From assembly GCA_001275005.1 (NCBI GenBank), contig JWZX01002048.1, forward strand, positions 1 to 20,510: 20,510 bases of DNA. The letters run 5' to 3'. Below the pieces are notes generated by a model that worked only from the letters and a program-made list of their open reading frames with translations, did no database searches and had not been told where the DNA came from. This document shows positions 11,301 through 18,861 of the stretch, piece after piece. The stretch is from Chrysochromulina tobinii (taxonomy: Eukaryota; Haptophyta; Prymnesiales; Chrysochromulinaceae). The position numbers and the translations under genes are program-made. How positions within the stretch are numbered: the stretch's first letter is position 1; every line of letters begins with the position of its first letter.

Positions 11301-12198
11301 TCCATGTCGTACACCTTGAGCTCGAGGTTGGCATCCTTGACAAGCTTCTTGAAGCCGGCTGCGAAGGGGCGGGCGGGCAAGTAGCGACGGGACGCGACGG
11401 TGAGCAGGTGGCCCACAGGCAGCGAGAGGGAGAGCTTCAGCTTCAGCTTCAGCTTCAGCCGCAGCCGCAGCCGCAGCCGCAGCCGCAGTCCGGCAAACAG
11501 GCTGCAGGGAGTGGCCGGCGCCCGCCCGAGTCCGTGCGACGCGGCTGATGAATGAGACTCCACGCGCAGGGCTTGCGCCTGTCCTCCCGCCCGAGCTGCT
11601 GCTGCGTCCACCAAGCTGGCAGCCGAGTTGCACTGAGCGGCGGTGTGGCGATGGCGGTGGAGCCGCATTCCTCGGGTGCTATTACGGCCACTCGTCGGCT
11701 CATCGATAGGTTGCCAGGCCGCCCGCCCCGTTGGTCATTACGCTGGCGCAACAATTAGCGCCTCAAAGGCAGCGACCGTGGCTGAAGCGGGCAGAGGTGC
11801 AGTGCAGCAGCAATCGCAGCAGCAATCGCAGCGCCAGGCGCAGCGCCAGGCGCAGCGCGCAGCGACAGCGCGCAGCGACAGCGGTGCGTACCAAGGCGAA
11901 GGCGCGTCGCCTGCTCGAGCGTCTTGCACTCCGACTGCTTGCAGTAGTGAATGAAGACGCTCACGAGCGTGTCATAGCGCTCTTTGATGATCTCGATGAT
12001 CTGTTCATTCGGGCAGTGCGGCAGGCCATCAAGGTTGACCTGCGCGAGCACCTCCTCCTTATTCTTGGGGGCAGCGGCGGAGTGGAGCTTGCCCGCCGGG
12101 GCGTCAGGCGGGGCCGAGGCCTCTTTGCCACCCTTCTTGTCATCCTTTGCCGGCGGCGCCGCCGCCTTCGCAGCGGGAGGAGCACCTTTTGGAGCCAT
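2321..12198 (-). CDS. Giant eight-repeat EF-hand-like protein, two exons
   Basis: Exon 1 is 12198-11892 and exon 2 is 11358-2321, joined across a GT-AG intron. They encode about 3114 residues. The ATG at 12198 begins MAPKGAPPAAKAAAPPAKDD, a Lys/Ala/Pro-rich leader. Splicing joins RLRL to AGFKKLV in frame and restores the first repeat unit, which is why I reject the longer unspliced start at 11668. Eight tandem units follow, starting near residues 50, 394, 810, 1247, 1650, 2059, 2455 and 2802. A full unit runs FPLWEKxVHDLL, then MxEFHDFVxDxGLETK, KANA, LVLYEFLNMLVRIxFxRANP, LPGCL, a WY helix, SEITGDER, LDFDEFxECxARCxxDKY, and finally ATYIxAxRYD. The three xEF segments resemble the second half of EF-hands, but canonical calcium ligands are absent. 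The ends are an acidic Glu/Tyr tail and TGA. Units 1 and 8 are the most divergent or shortened. No membrane segment or signal peptide is seen. A cytoskeletal or axonemal scaffold is plausible, but the function is unknown. Confidence 0.88.
11433..11488. repeat. Hexanucleotide microsatellite, two phases
   Basis: Four AGCTTC units (11433-11456) run directly into five AGCCGC units (from 11457). The two hexamers differ at two positions, so one array has probably been derived from the other. The array lies inside the intron of the giant gene. If left unspliced it would be read as an unlikely (Leu-Arg)n/(Leu-Lys)n stretch, which is further evidence that this part is intron. Confidence 0.95.
11805..11883. 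repeat. Three successive two-copy tandem repeats
   Basis: The block consists of CAGCAGCAATCG twice (11805-11828), CAGCGCCAGGCG twice (11829-11852) and CAGCGCGCAGCGA twice (11853-11878), then a partial copy CAGCG. Each unit is perfectly duplicated and all share a CAGC core. The block ends eight bases before the donor site at 11891, inside the intron of the giant gene. Confidence 0.95.
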
Positions 12199-13270
12199 GC
12201 TAGCACCCTGCGATCAGAGAGCAGTCAGGAGGTGAGCTTGAGCTGGCGCAGCGAGCTTTGACCGGCTCGGTGCTCCGTCACAGGCGTGGCGACCAGCGCA
12301 GAGAGGGCGCACCAACTCCAAAAGTGCTAAACTCGTTTCGTTTCGTTCCAAAATGATTCACACGCGCTTCGCCCAACATTCCACATCAAAAGTGAGAGAA
12401 TATCGTGCACCGAGTTATGGTCTCCTGTAGCAGCAATAGTAGAGGGGTTTTGAGCGACATGCTCGGCGTCGCTGGAAGACTCTCCCAAGAGAGTCTCCCA
12501 AGAGTGAAGAGACGCCCGAAAAACGCACAGGCAGGTGGCCTTAACGGACAATTTTTTGATTGTGAAATAATATCGAATTGTGAAACGAGGGACCAATCCC
12601 GATGCGTATGAGCGCTCCTCCGACAAGTGGGAAGCGCCCGACCGTACCAAGGATGGAACGGGCTCACCAGAGGGTGAGCAAGCGCAACGCACACGGGGAC
12701 TGGACCCTGCAACGGTAAAGCAGTTCCTTGGCATGTTACAACGTCGTGACCGATTGGGACCAGATTATGGGACCAGATGGTGAATGCTGCAAGGGAACGA
12801 GTGGCTGGACGCTGTGCCAGCCAGAGCCGCAGAGACGCCAGCGACGCTCCATTCGGCCGAGGCCAGCTTCGAGGCACTCGGCATTCGACACGATACGCCC
12901 GCGGACGGCGGCGGCTCCGCCCGGATCTCCATGGACGTGTCGAGCCTCGTGCGCCTGCTGACGAGCCAGGAGGAACGGGTCGAGTGGGCACGGCATCTGG
13001 TTCTCGAAGCTTAGCGGCACCTACCGGACGTGCACCTGCGCCATCTGTGGACGTCCATCGGCCGAGAGGGCTGGCAAGCTGCCGTGCGCCACGACACTGT
13101 CGTCTCTCGACGCCACCGTCGTCACGCGACGGCGGCGTCGAGTGACTTCTTTTGCGTTCCCTTCGGGAGGCGCGCCAACGGGCGCGTCTCTACACCTCCG
13201 ACTCCCTCTGCGACGACGGCGGCCGCGCCACGAGCGCCGGCAACGCGCCCACTTCGCCGCTGTCGCTGCG
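12199..13270. other. Upstream region of the giant gene, no confident gene
   Basis: This segment should hold the promoter and 5' UTR of the giant gene. A more AT-rich stretch lies at about 12320-12600 and contains a direct repeat of TCTCCCAAGAG at 12481 and 12494. A plus-strand frame from 12784 looks mildly protein-like (DVSSLVRLLTSQEERVEWAR) but meets TAG at 13012-13014. The same frame then stays open into the inverted-repeat element. I see no recognisable domain and do not call it a gene. Confidence 0.5.
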
Positions 13271-14376
13271 CAGTGCTCACGGTGGTCAGCCAGGCGAGAG
13301 GCCGAGGAGCGCCAGGCGCCCGCAGTCAGCAACCAATCTACCTACCCCTGGGGATGTCGGAGTCGCGAATTGTGCAACCTACCCGACCTACCGTCAGCCT
13401 ACCGTGGTGCTTTCCCGAGTCCGTGGGTTGTGGGTTGTGTGCCTGGGTGCCTGCCTATGCACCCTATACCGACATCCTTTGATCCTTACTAGTTAGTCAC
13501 GTAACCTCTAACCTGGGACTCTAAAAGAAAAAAGATATCATTGCTCGCATGAATAAACCGAAGCGATGCACAAAAGGTGTCATCCTGAAAGTACGGACTA
13601 CACACAATTTGTAAGATTATTGTAAGAGTGAATGATTTGCTCGAGCACCAGCAGCCACGGAGGCATGTAGATGTACCCGATGTTCTTCCGTTTGGATCGT
13701 CAATCCACAATCGTCTATCGCGCCCTAATCGCGCCCCGAAAGTCTAAATCATGCACGGTATAGATCTGTAGATTTGACCGCATGACTTTAAGTCTCCTAT
13801 AACTCTACGCTGCCACCCCGCAGTTTCAACTTTCAAGAGTCTGGTCACAAGGTGTGTATCACAGAGATCTCGCGAGAAATATGCCAGGAAGACGCCCGCG
13901 CCACATCCGAAAGAGCGCCCGAAACGACGCGCATTGTGGCGATCTCAAGAAAAGGCCAAGTCCCCAACAAAGGGATCTCGCTAAGTCGCTATTTCTCTCG
14001 AGCATGCACTCATGCGAAATTGCGAATTGCGAAATGGGCACAAATATGGCGCGGACGTTAAGAAATATCCGTTTAAAGGGGGCCTCTTCACCTCTCCTGA
14101 AGCATCACGACCGCCAGACCGCCGAGCACAGTCAGCGCAATCGGTGGGCCCAGCTCGCAGTTTCCACGGGGACCACGGCCTCGTGCGCCGTCGCTCGCGC
14201 TGCCCTCGATGTTCGCATTTGCGTCGGAACGTCCTTTCTCGGCCCCTTTCTCGGCCCTTTCGGCCTTTCCTACTTCTTCAGTATTTAACAGTTTTTTAAC
14301 AGTATAGTCACGCGACGGCGGCACAGACTTTGCTTCTGATTTGCTTCTGTAAAACAAGGCCACTCAACGCTAACTC
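13271..14376 (+). repeat. Left arm of the long inverted repeat
   Basis: Its reverse complement matches 15098-15915. Landmarks in order are the outer CAGTGCTCAC tip, CCCCTGGGGATGTCGGAGTCG, GTTAGTCACGTAACCTCTAA, GAGATCTCGCGAGAAATATG, TTAAGAAATATCCGTTTAAA, the CTCGGCCC repeats near 14240, and AAAACAAGGCCACTCAACGC at the inner end. It is longer than the right arm mainly because of the 292-bp segment at 13518-13809. Both arms hold an open frame of about 140 codons beginning MPGRRPRHIRKSARNDAH, but indels shift the frames apart, so I do not call a gene. Confidence 0.92.
13518..13809. other. 292-bp segment present only in the left arm
   Basis: The right arm reads GGGGTGGCAGCCCAGGTTAG without interruption. 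The left arm carries about 292 extra bases at this point, between CCTGGG and CTGCC. The segment is clearly more AT-rich than its surroundings and has the hexamer ACTCTA at both ends (13518-13523 and 13802-13807). On the minus strand it starts GTAGAG and has CTTTTTTCTTTTAG near its end, which looks intron-like. Cutting at that AG would leave extra bases relative to the right arm, so it is not a precise intron. It holds no significant open frame and no tRNA-like structure that I can see. Confidence 0.75.
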
Positions 14377-15097
14377 AACGCAGCGGTGCGTCGTGCTGTA
14401 CATATCTAGGCGTGTAGCGGTAGTGTAGCGATAGCCGCACGAAGCGGCGTCCTCGATATGCACCGTCGCGTCGTCGAGCATGCAGACGGGTTGCGTCGAA
14501 GTTGCACCAAAACCTTGCTCATGCTTCTGTGTGCAGCAAGGCCACTCAACGCTCCAGCAGTCACATCATGGCGCGGGGCAGTGAGCGCAGGACGCGGCGT
14601 CCTTGATTTGCACGTGCATCGCGCGTCGTCGTCGAGCAAGGTCGACTTCCTCACAAGACCGAGCATTAGCATTGTCGTCGCCACCTTGGACTCAAGTGCA
14701 CCGTCGACGACGCACAATGCCAGTGCAGATCGACGACAGGCAGCTTCCTGCGGTCAGTGCTACACGCGTAGATTAGCGTAGATGCATACAGCACGGGCGC
14801 TGCGTTTGCGTATAGCTGCTGAACGTCAGAGTAACTTCAGAGTCCGACGTGAAGTACGCAAGGTCAGCGCTCTCGCAAGCATGAGCAAGATTGGTGCGGT
14901 GAGATCTTTGACAAGATTGGTTGCTGCGTGGAAGCGCCGTTCTCGGGATCGGCCGGGCTTTGTTCACGCTGAGCAGCGATGCACAGACGCAGCGCTCATG
15001 CTAGACGCATCTACGCGTGTAGCAGCAGCCGCGAGAAGCGGCCTCATCGATCTGCACGTTGCATTCGTCGTCGACCATGCAGATGGGTCGCATCAAC
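14377..15097. repeat. Centre of the foldback element: nested subrepeats
   Basis: A module that reads roughly GTAGC-n-AGCCGC-n-GAAGCGGC-n-TCGAT-n-TGCAC-n-CGTCG-n-CATGCAGA-n-GGGT occurs in direct orientation near 14411-14500 and 15016-15095. It is partial near 14580-14650 and inverted near 14705-14780. A second motif, CAAGGCCACTCAACGCT, is repeated about 181 bp apart: once at the inner end of the left arm and once near 14535. The direct and inverted copies make a smaller palindrome within the larger one. No convincing protein is encoded here. Confidence 0.7.
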
Positions 15098-15915
15098 GAG
15101 TTAGCGTTGAGTGGCCTTGTTTTACAGAAGCAATTAAGAAGCAAAGTCTGTGCCGCCGTCGCGTGACTATACTGTTAAATAACTGTTAAATACTGAAGAA
15201 GTAGGAAAGGCCGAAAGGGCCGAGAAAGGGGCCGAGAAAGGACGTTCCGACGCAAATGCAGATCGCCCGGCCGCCACCGCGCGAACATCGAGGGCAGCGC
15301 GAGCGACGGCGCACGAGGCCGTGAAGCCGTGGTCCCCGTGGAAACTGCGAGCTGGGCCCACCGATTGCGCTGACTGTGCTCGGCGGTCTGGCGGTCGTGA
15401 TGCTTTAGGAGAGGTGAAGAGGCCCCCTTTAAACGGATATTTCTTAACGTCCGCATATTTGTGCCCATTTCGCATGCATGCTCGAGAGAAATAGCGAGAT
15501 CCCTTTGGGGACTTCGCCTTTTCTTGAGATCGCCACAGTGCGCGTCGTTTCGGGCGCTCTTTCGGATGTGGCGCGGGCGTCTTCCTGGCATATTTCTCGA
15601 GATCTCTGTGATTCACACTCCTTGTGACCAGACTCTTGAAACTGCGGGGTGGCAGCCCAGGTTAGAGGTTACGTGACTAACTAGTAAGGATGTCGGTAGG
15701 GTGCATAGGCACAAGGCAGGCACCCACGACCCAGGCACACAACCCACAACCCACGGACTCGGGAAAGCACCACGGCGTAGGCTGACGGTAGGTCCAAGGT
15801 CGGGTAGGTTGCACAAGTCGCGACTCCGACATCCCCAGGGGTAGGTAGATTGGTTGCTGACTGCGGGCGCCTGGCGCTCCTCGGCCTCTCGCCTGGCTGA
15901 CCACCGTGAGCACTG
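15098..15915 (-). repeat. Right arm of the long inverted repeat
   Basis: This is the reverse-complement counterpart of 13271-14376. It lacks the 292-bp segment but has its own extra stretches. One is about 23 bp of GC-rich sequence near 15263-15288. Others are short partial duplications near 15320, 15705-15735 and 15775-15805. The outer end at 15915 is sharp: beyond it (TCTCAAAGG) nothing matches the left flank. The 264 bases from there to 16179 are the 3' flank of the 211-residue gene and show nothing notable. Confidence 0.92.
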
Positions 15916-16179
15916 TCTCAAAGGACGGCTCCGCGCCCCTCGGTCAACACAAGTGTACAGACAACCACTCATTAGCATCTGCATAGTGCATACGCTAGGA
16001 CCTCAAGAAGGAAGATCCAAAACCCGTGGCGAGAGCAGTGCACGTGCTTCCTGCGCGTATGCGCCAGCTGTGGGGCAGGTGGCCGGCGCGCGATCGTCGG
16101 TCGCGAGCAACTCGATCGGGGGCTATGCAGCTCTCTCGCCCTCTGTTGAGTACCCAGACCTGGAGCCAACCATCAGCCT

Positions 16180-16815
16180 CTATGCTTTCGGCTCAGCGTG
16201 CTTGGCTTTCTTGTTGGGCTTGTAGGTGGCCCCGACCTGTGCCATCCCGAAGGAGGCGCGCGCCCCGTTGAGGGACAGCATGATCTCGACGGTCTCCACG
16301 CAGTGGTACTTGGCATCGAGCTCCTCGAGCAGGTTCTCAAGGGAGCGGAGCACTCTCACAGACACGACGTGAAGGTTGCTCCACGCCTTGCGCTGGGCGG
16401 GGTTGTCGATGCCCTGGAGCACGTGGACGGACTTGTACTTGATAATGTCTTTTTCGGCCAAGAAGAGAGTGGATTCGGCGACGTTCACGCCCTCGCCCTC
16501 GAGATGCATCTGGAGCCATTCCGTCGCCTTGCGCAAGTCGTAGCGCCACATGCCAAACCTGTTGATCAGGTCGACCTGGTAGCGCATGGCGAGCGACTTG
16601 CGGAGGTGGGCCTCCGCCATGGCGACCCAGAAGTAGTCGTCCACGAAGATCTTCGTGCACTCCTTGTTGGTGGGCGGAGCGCCGTCGTGCGCGTCGAGGT
16701 AGTCCTTGTAGATGATTTTCAATCCGGCGATCTCGTCTACAGCAGCTTGACGCGCCTCTTCCGTGAGGTACTCCGGCTGCGCCGAGAGCTCGTCGGTCGT
16801 GGGCTCCTTGGCCAT
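16180..16815 (-). CDS. Unrecognised 211-residue, mostly helical protein
   Basis: One uninterrupted exon runs from ATG (16815-16813) to TAG (16182-16180). I do not recognise the family. The product begins MAKEPTTDELSAQPEYL. It is rich in predicted amphipathic helices, with a Trp/Tyr/Phe-rich middle (DDYFWVAMAEAHLRKSLAM, then FGMWRYDLRKATEWLQMHL). It ends in a Lys-rich tail (KPNKKAKHAEPKA) that could be a nuclear signal or a nucleic-acid contact. No signal peptide or membrane segment is seen, so it is probably cytosolic or nuclear. Codon use is GC-rich like the giant gene, and the opposite-strand and out-of-frame reading frames here are weaker. An out-of-frame ATG lies 7 bases upstream (16822). 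The sequence CAG directly before the start codon could be a splice acceptor that removes it. The 3' end lies 264 bases from the foldback element. Confidence 0.75.
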   Translation of the reverse strand: MAKEPTTDELSAQPEYLTEEARQAAVDEIAGLKIIYKDYLDAHDGAPPTNKECTKIFVDDYFWVAMAEAHLRKSLAMRYQVDLINRFGMWRYDLRKATEWLQMHLEGEGVNVAESTLFLAEKDIIKYKSVHVLQGIDNPAQRKAWSNLHVVSVRVLRSLENLLEELDAKYHCVETVEIMLSLNGARASFGMAQVGATYKPNKKAKHAEPKA

Positions 16816-17549
16816 CTGCCATAATAATGCACACCACGAGCAAGGAGGTGGGCGGGGAATGGCTAGTGGATGGGCTGCGTTTCGCGTGCGAGCGCGTGCG
16901 AGCGCGTGCGGCGCGTGCGTGTGCGCGCGGCATGGCGAGGCTTCATCTCAAATCTCCGGTAGCTTCACCTCGCAATCCATGGTGCGGCCCAGCTGCTACT
17001 CCGAGGAACCGCGGTGGCGCGAACGGGTTCGCAGGCCGTGGCAGCATTTTGACGCGTGAACGCAGCGTGAACGCTTGGAAAACTAAACGCGTTGCAAAAA
17101 CGCTCCGAAAAGTCGTCTCGCGTGCTAAAAAAACTAAACGCGCAAAGCTAAGCTAAGCGGCGTTGCAAAAACGCTACGTAATTCACTTCCGAACGGCTCG
17201 GCCCGGAGCGGTGTTCTGATGGGTGGGTGTAGAAAGAGTTGACGGATTTATCTGTGTTGACCCGTTACGATTTTCCGCGGCTACAGCCGGTACGCAGCAG
17301 TGGGCGTTCCAGACATCCGCAGCATTCCCGGTTCCTAGCGTTTTCGTCGCTCTTCGTGCGAGTCAAAGTGAACCATAAATGGTCGCGAAAAGCCTTTCGT
17401 GCTCTTTCGAACCGTTCGAAATGTCATGGAGGCTACTCGTCGTGAGCTGTCGCGCGCGCAGATCTCGATAAAATGGGTCCCAGTTGTCTACCGGTGTCAA
17501 CCTGTCGTGAACAGTGGAGTGCTAGCGCGAATCACCTTGGAGCTCCGTT
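16816..17549. other. Upstream region of the 211-residue gene
   Basis: No gene is supported in this stretch. Next to the start codon lies a GC-rich tract of GAGCGCGTGC units (about 16882-16910) running into GCGCGTGCGTGTGCGCGCG (16911-16929). That tract is a perfect purine-pyrimidine alternation and could adopt Z-DNA. Further out, at 17079-17175, are paired direct repeats listed separately. Short open frames at 17239-17445 and 17399-17767 (+) show no recognisable protein character. Confidence 0.5.
17079..17175. repeat. Two interleaved direct-repeat pairs, possible promoter
   Basis: GCGTTGCAAAAACGCT occurs at 17089-17104 and again at 17160-17175, exactly 71 bases apart. AAACTAAACGCG occurs at about 17080-17091 and at 17131-17142. 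The first motif is itself a short inverted repeat (GCGTT...AACGC). Perfect conservation of these words in otherwise non-repeated DNA suggests paired binding sites, possibly for the divergent 211-residue gene about 270-360 bases away. Regulatory function is inference. Confidence 0.5.
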
Positions 17550-18146
17550 TCATGACTGCACGTGCGGCGCCGTGTACTGTCTCCGCGCGGCAGCTCCTTG
17601 GCGCAGACCGCGATCGCTCCTGGTTTGAGGGTCGTAATACAACATGTACAGTTCAGTACTGTCCTCGTGACTGGAAACCGACCTACAAGTGTGAACCCTC
17701 CCGTGTGTGTCCCGGGCTCCCGGCTCCCCGGTGTCCCTGTCAGCATACATTTTCGATACCCTATTAGGAAACGCGCCGTACCGAGCGCATCTGCCCTCCG
17801 TTCGTACACCCACGCGTCTTCGCCTTTCACAGTTATGCTGCGCATACTCATAACCGCCAGCAGTCGCCTCATAGAAGTAGCGCTTCACACGGTTGATTGT
17901 GATCTCGAACCGCGTCGCGCCCTGCTCCATCGTGCCATCCGGAAGCGTGATTCTCATGCCCTCGCGGCTAAAGGTGATGTCGCCAACATTGAGCACGTTC
18001 ATGCCCTCTCGCCGCGACGCGCCGCACCTTCGGGCACGGTTTTCGGAGTTGCAGTTCGGGGGCGGGGAATGCACCGTGGGTGGGGGCCAGTACCGGCGGT
18101 AACTTGATTCGTAGATGCGCGTGACCGGGTCGGAGCGTGGGAGCAA
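17550..18146 (-). CDS. Possible exon of an unknown gene
   Basis: An open frame of 198 codons lies on the minus strand. Its middle, from about 18006 down to 17828, looks like real protein: MNVLNVGDITFSREGMRITL, then a stretch ending in FYEATAGGYEYA, with an alternating beta-strand pattern. The outer parts are Arg- and Cys-rich and look like translated non-coding DNA. If genuine, the gene probably has further exons whose boundaries I cannot fix; a possible donor (GGCG|GTTATG) follows the ATAGG segment. I recognise no domain. The ATG at 18002 is another possible start. No homologous copy is seen elsewhere in the window. Confidence 0.25.
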   Translation of the reverse strand: MLPRSDPVTRIYESSYRRYWPPPTVHSPPPNCNSENRARRCGASRREGMNVLNVGDITFSREGMRITLPDGTMEQGATRFEITINRVKRYFYEATAGGYEYAQHNCERRRRVGVRTEGRCARYGAFPNRVSKMYADRDTGEPGARDTHGRVHTCRSVSSHEDSTELYMLYYDPQTRSDRGLRQGAAARRQYTAPHVQS

Positions 18147-18431
18147 TACAAGACATGTTGGCGGAAGGGGACGTGTTGCACACGCGACAGCGTGTGTGCC
18201 ATGAGTGGTTTAAAGTCGCGATGGTACCTGCACAGTTCGGGTGAGCACACGGTTGCACGTGGGCGATGAGTGGTGCGCATGAGGGGTGCTCACAGGGCAA
18301 GAGTGTGAGAGATCGAGATGGCAGCAAGCACTCCACTGCGGCCACTCTGGAAAGAGTTTACAGCGAGGCCGCCGTGTTGCCACAGGATCGATGTTGAAGC
18401 CCCGGTGGGAGTCGGAGGTGTAGAGAGGCAC

Positions 18432-18631
18432 GGCGCCGAGTACGCAGACTGCATCTACGGCACCGACTGCGCCGACTGCGGCCCGCGATTCCCGCCTCCT
18501 CCGCCAATATGCGCGCCGAGACGTGCAACTGGGCTTCCGACGCCAATTGCAACGACTGCGGCCCCGGCTCGGAGTTCCGCCCGGCCCCGGGCCGAAGGCA
18601 TTGTGCATCGTCACAAGTGGAGTACTGGTAA
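18432..18631 (+). pseudogene. Frameshifted relic of a GTDCxDCG Cys-rich repeat
   Basis: In one frame, 18432-18500 encodes GAEYADCIYGTDCADCGPRF followed by a Pro run. From about 18513 the next frame encodes ETCNWASDANCNDCGPGSEF and runs to TAA at 18629-18631. In intact proteins of this type, as I know them, the order is C-x-x-x-C-x-Y/W-ASDGxCDDGGPGAE-Y/F-x-x-C-x-x-GTDCxDCGPR followed by Pro-rich spacers. Here the end of one unit is followed by the start of the next, but in a different frame, and the following GTDC half is missing. No splice signals bridge the shift. This is most simply a decayed fragment of a secreted or surface repeat protein. Confidence 0.55.
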
Positions 18632-18861
18632 GGTGAAAGCGGTTTGTACCTTGAAGGAACCCTTCATGTGTCTGAGTGACAACTGAGTCTAGAGAACTAA
18701 AGTGTCTATTGTAAGAAACGAGAAACGACAAAAGGGGGGGTAGCACTCTAAACATTGATTTTCTCGCGTGTGACCCCCTTTTCATCCGCATTACACGGTC
18801 GCTCTCGTCACGGTCGCTCTCGTCTTGCCGCTCTCTCGCTTCTCGCCAGCCCGTCGCCAAC

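Larger units (their letters stand above)
11359..11891 (-). other. Intron 1 of the giant repeat-protein gene (533 bp)
   Basis: On the minus strand the donor reads CTTG|GTACGC and the acceptor CCCCTTCGCAG|CCGGC, after a pyrimidine-rich run. The intron is phase 1: removing it turns the split codon into GCC (Ala). It joins exon 1, which ends in the YCK...EQATRLRL helix of unit 1, to FKKLVKDANLELK. This matches the order seen in the other units (Y-C-x-S ... EFHDFVxDxGLETK). It contains two blocks of short tandem repeats, described separately. Confidence 0.85.
13271..15915. mobile_element. Foldback-type element with long inverted arms
   Basis: The outer ends are inverted copies of one sequence: the left end begins CAGTGCTCACGG at 13271 and the right end finishes CCGTGAGCACTG at 15915. 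Similarity continues inward for about 0.8 kb per arm, as far as 14376 and 15098, around a 0.72-kb centre. The 5'-CAGTG tip is compatible with the loose YARNG tip of hAT elements. However, the flanks show no 8-bp target duplication (TCGCTGCG left, TCTCAAAG right), and no transposase is encoded. It may be a non-autonomous foldback transposon that has lost its flanking duplication. It could also be an inverted segmental duplication. The arms differ at many sites, so it is not a recent read-through or assembly palindrome. Confidence 0.7.

Noticed and set aside
8438-11548. Antisense open frame of 1036 codons over the giant gene
   Set aside because: Its frame lacks stops because the sense codons almost never use TTA, CTA or TCA in this GC-biased gene. 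Its composition (Leu/Arg/Val/His-rich) is typical of a shadow. The same applies to the antisense frames at 5354-7630 and 2846-4594.
11359-11668. N-terminal extension of the giant protein from ATG at 11668
   Set aside because: It translates a microsatellite into (Leu-Arg)n/(Leu-Lys)n and would omit the first helix of unit 1, which is present in the separate upstream exon.
12784-13482. Plus-strand frame interrupted by one TAG at 13012
   Set aside because: It looks mildly protein-like but runs into the inverted-repeat arm, has no recognisable domain, and its second half is Arg/Thr/Ser-rich. There is too little to call a pseudogene.
13854-15591. Paired frames of about 140 codons (MPGRRPRH...) in the two arms
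   Set aside because: They are similar only because the arms are. Several indels are not multiples of three, so the frames diverge, as expected for non-coding DNA.
13263-15923. hAT-type 8-bp target duplication around the foldback element
   Set aside because: The flanks TCGCTGCG and TCTCAAAG do not match, nor do shorter versions, so the family cannot be assigned from the CAGTG tip alone.
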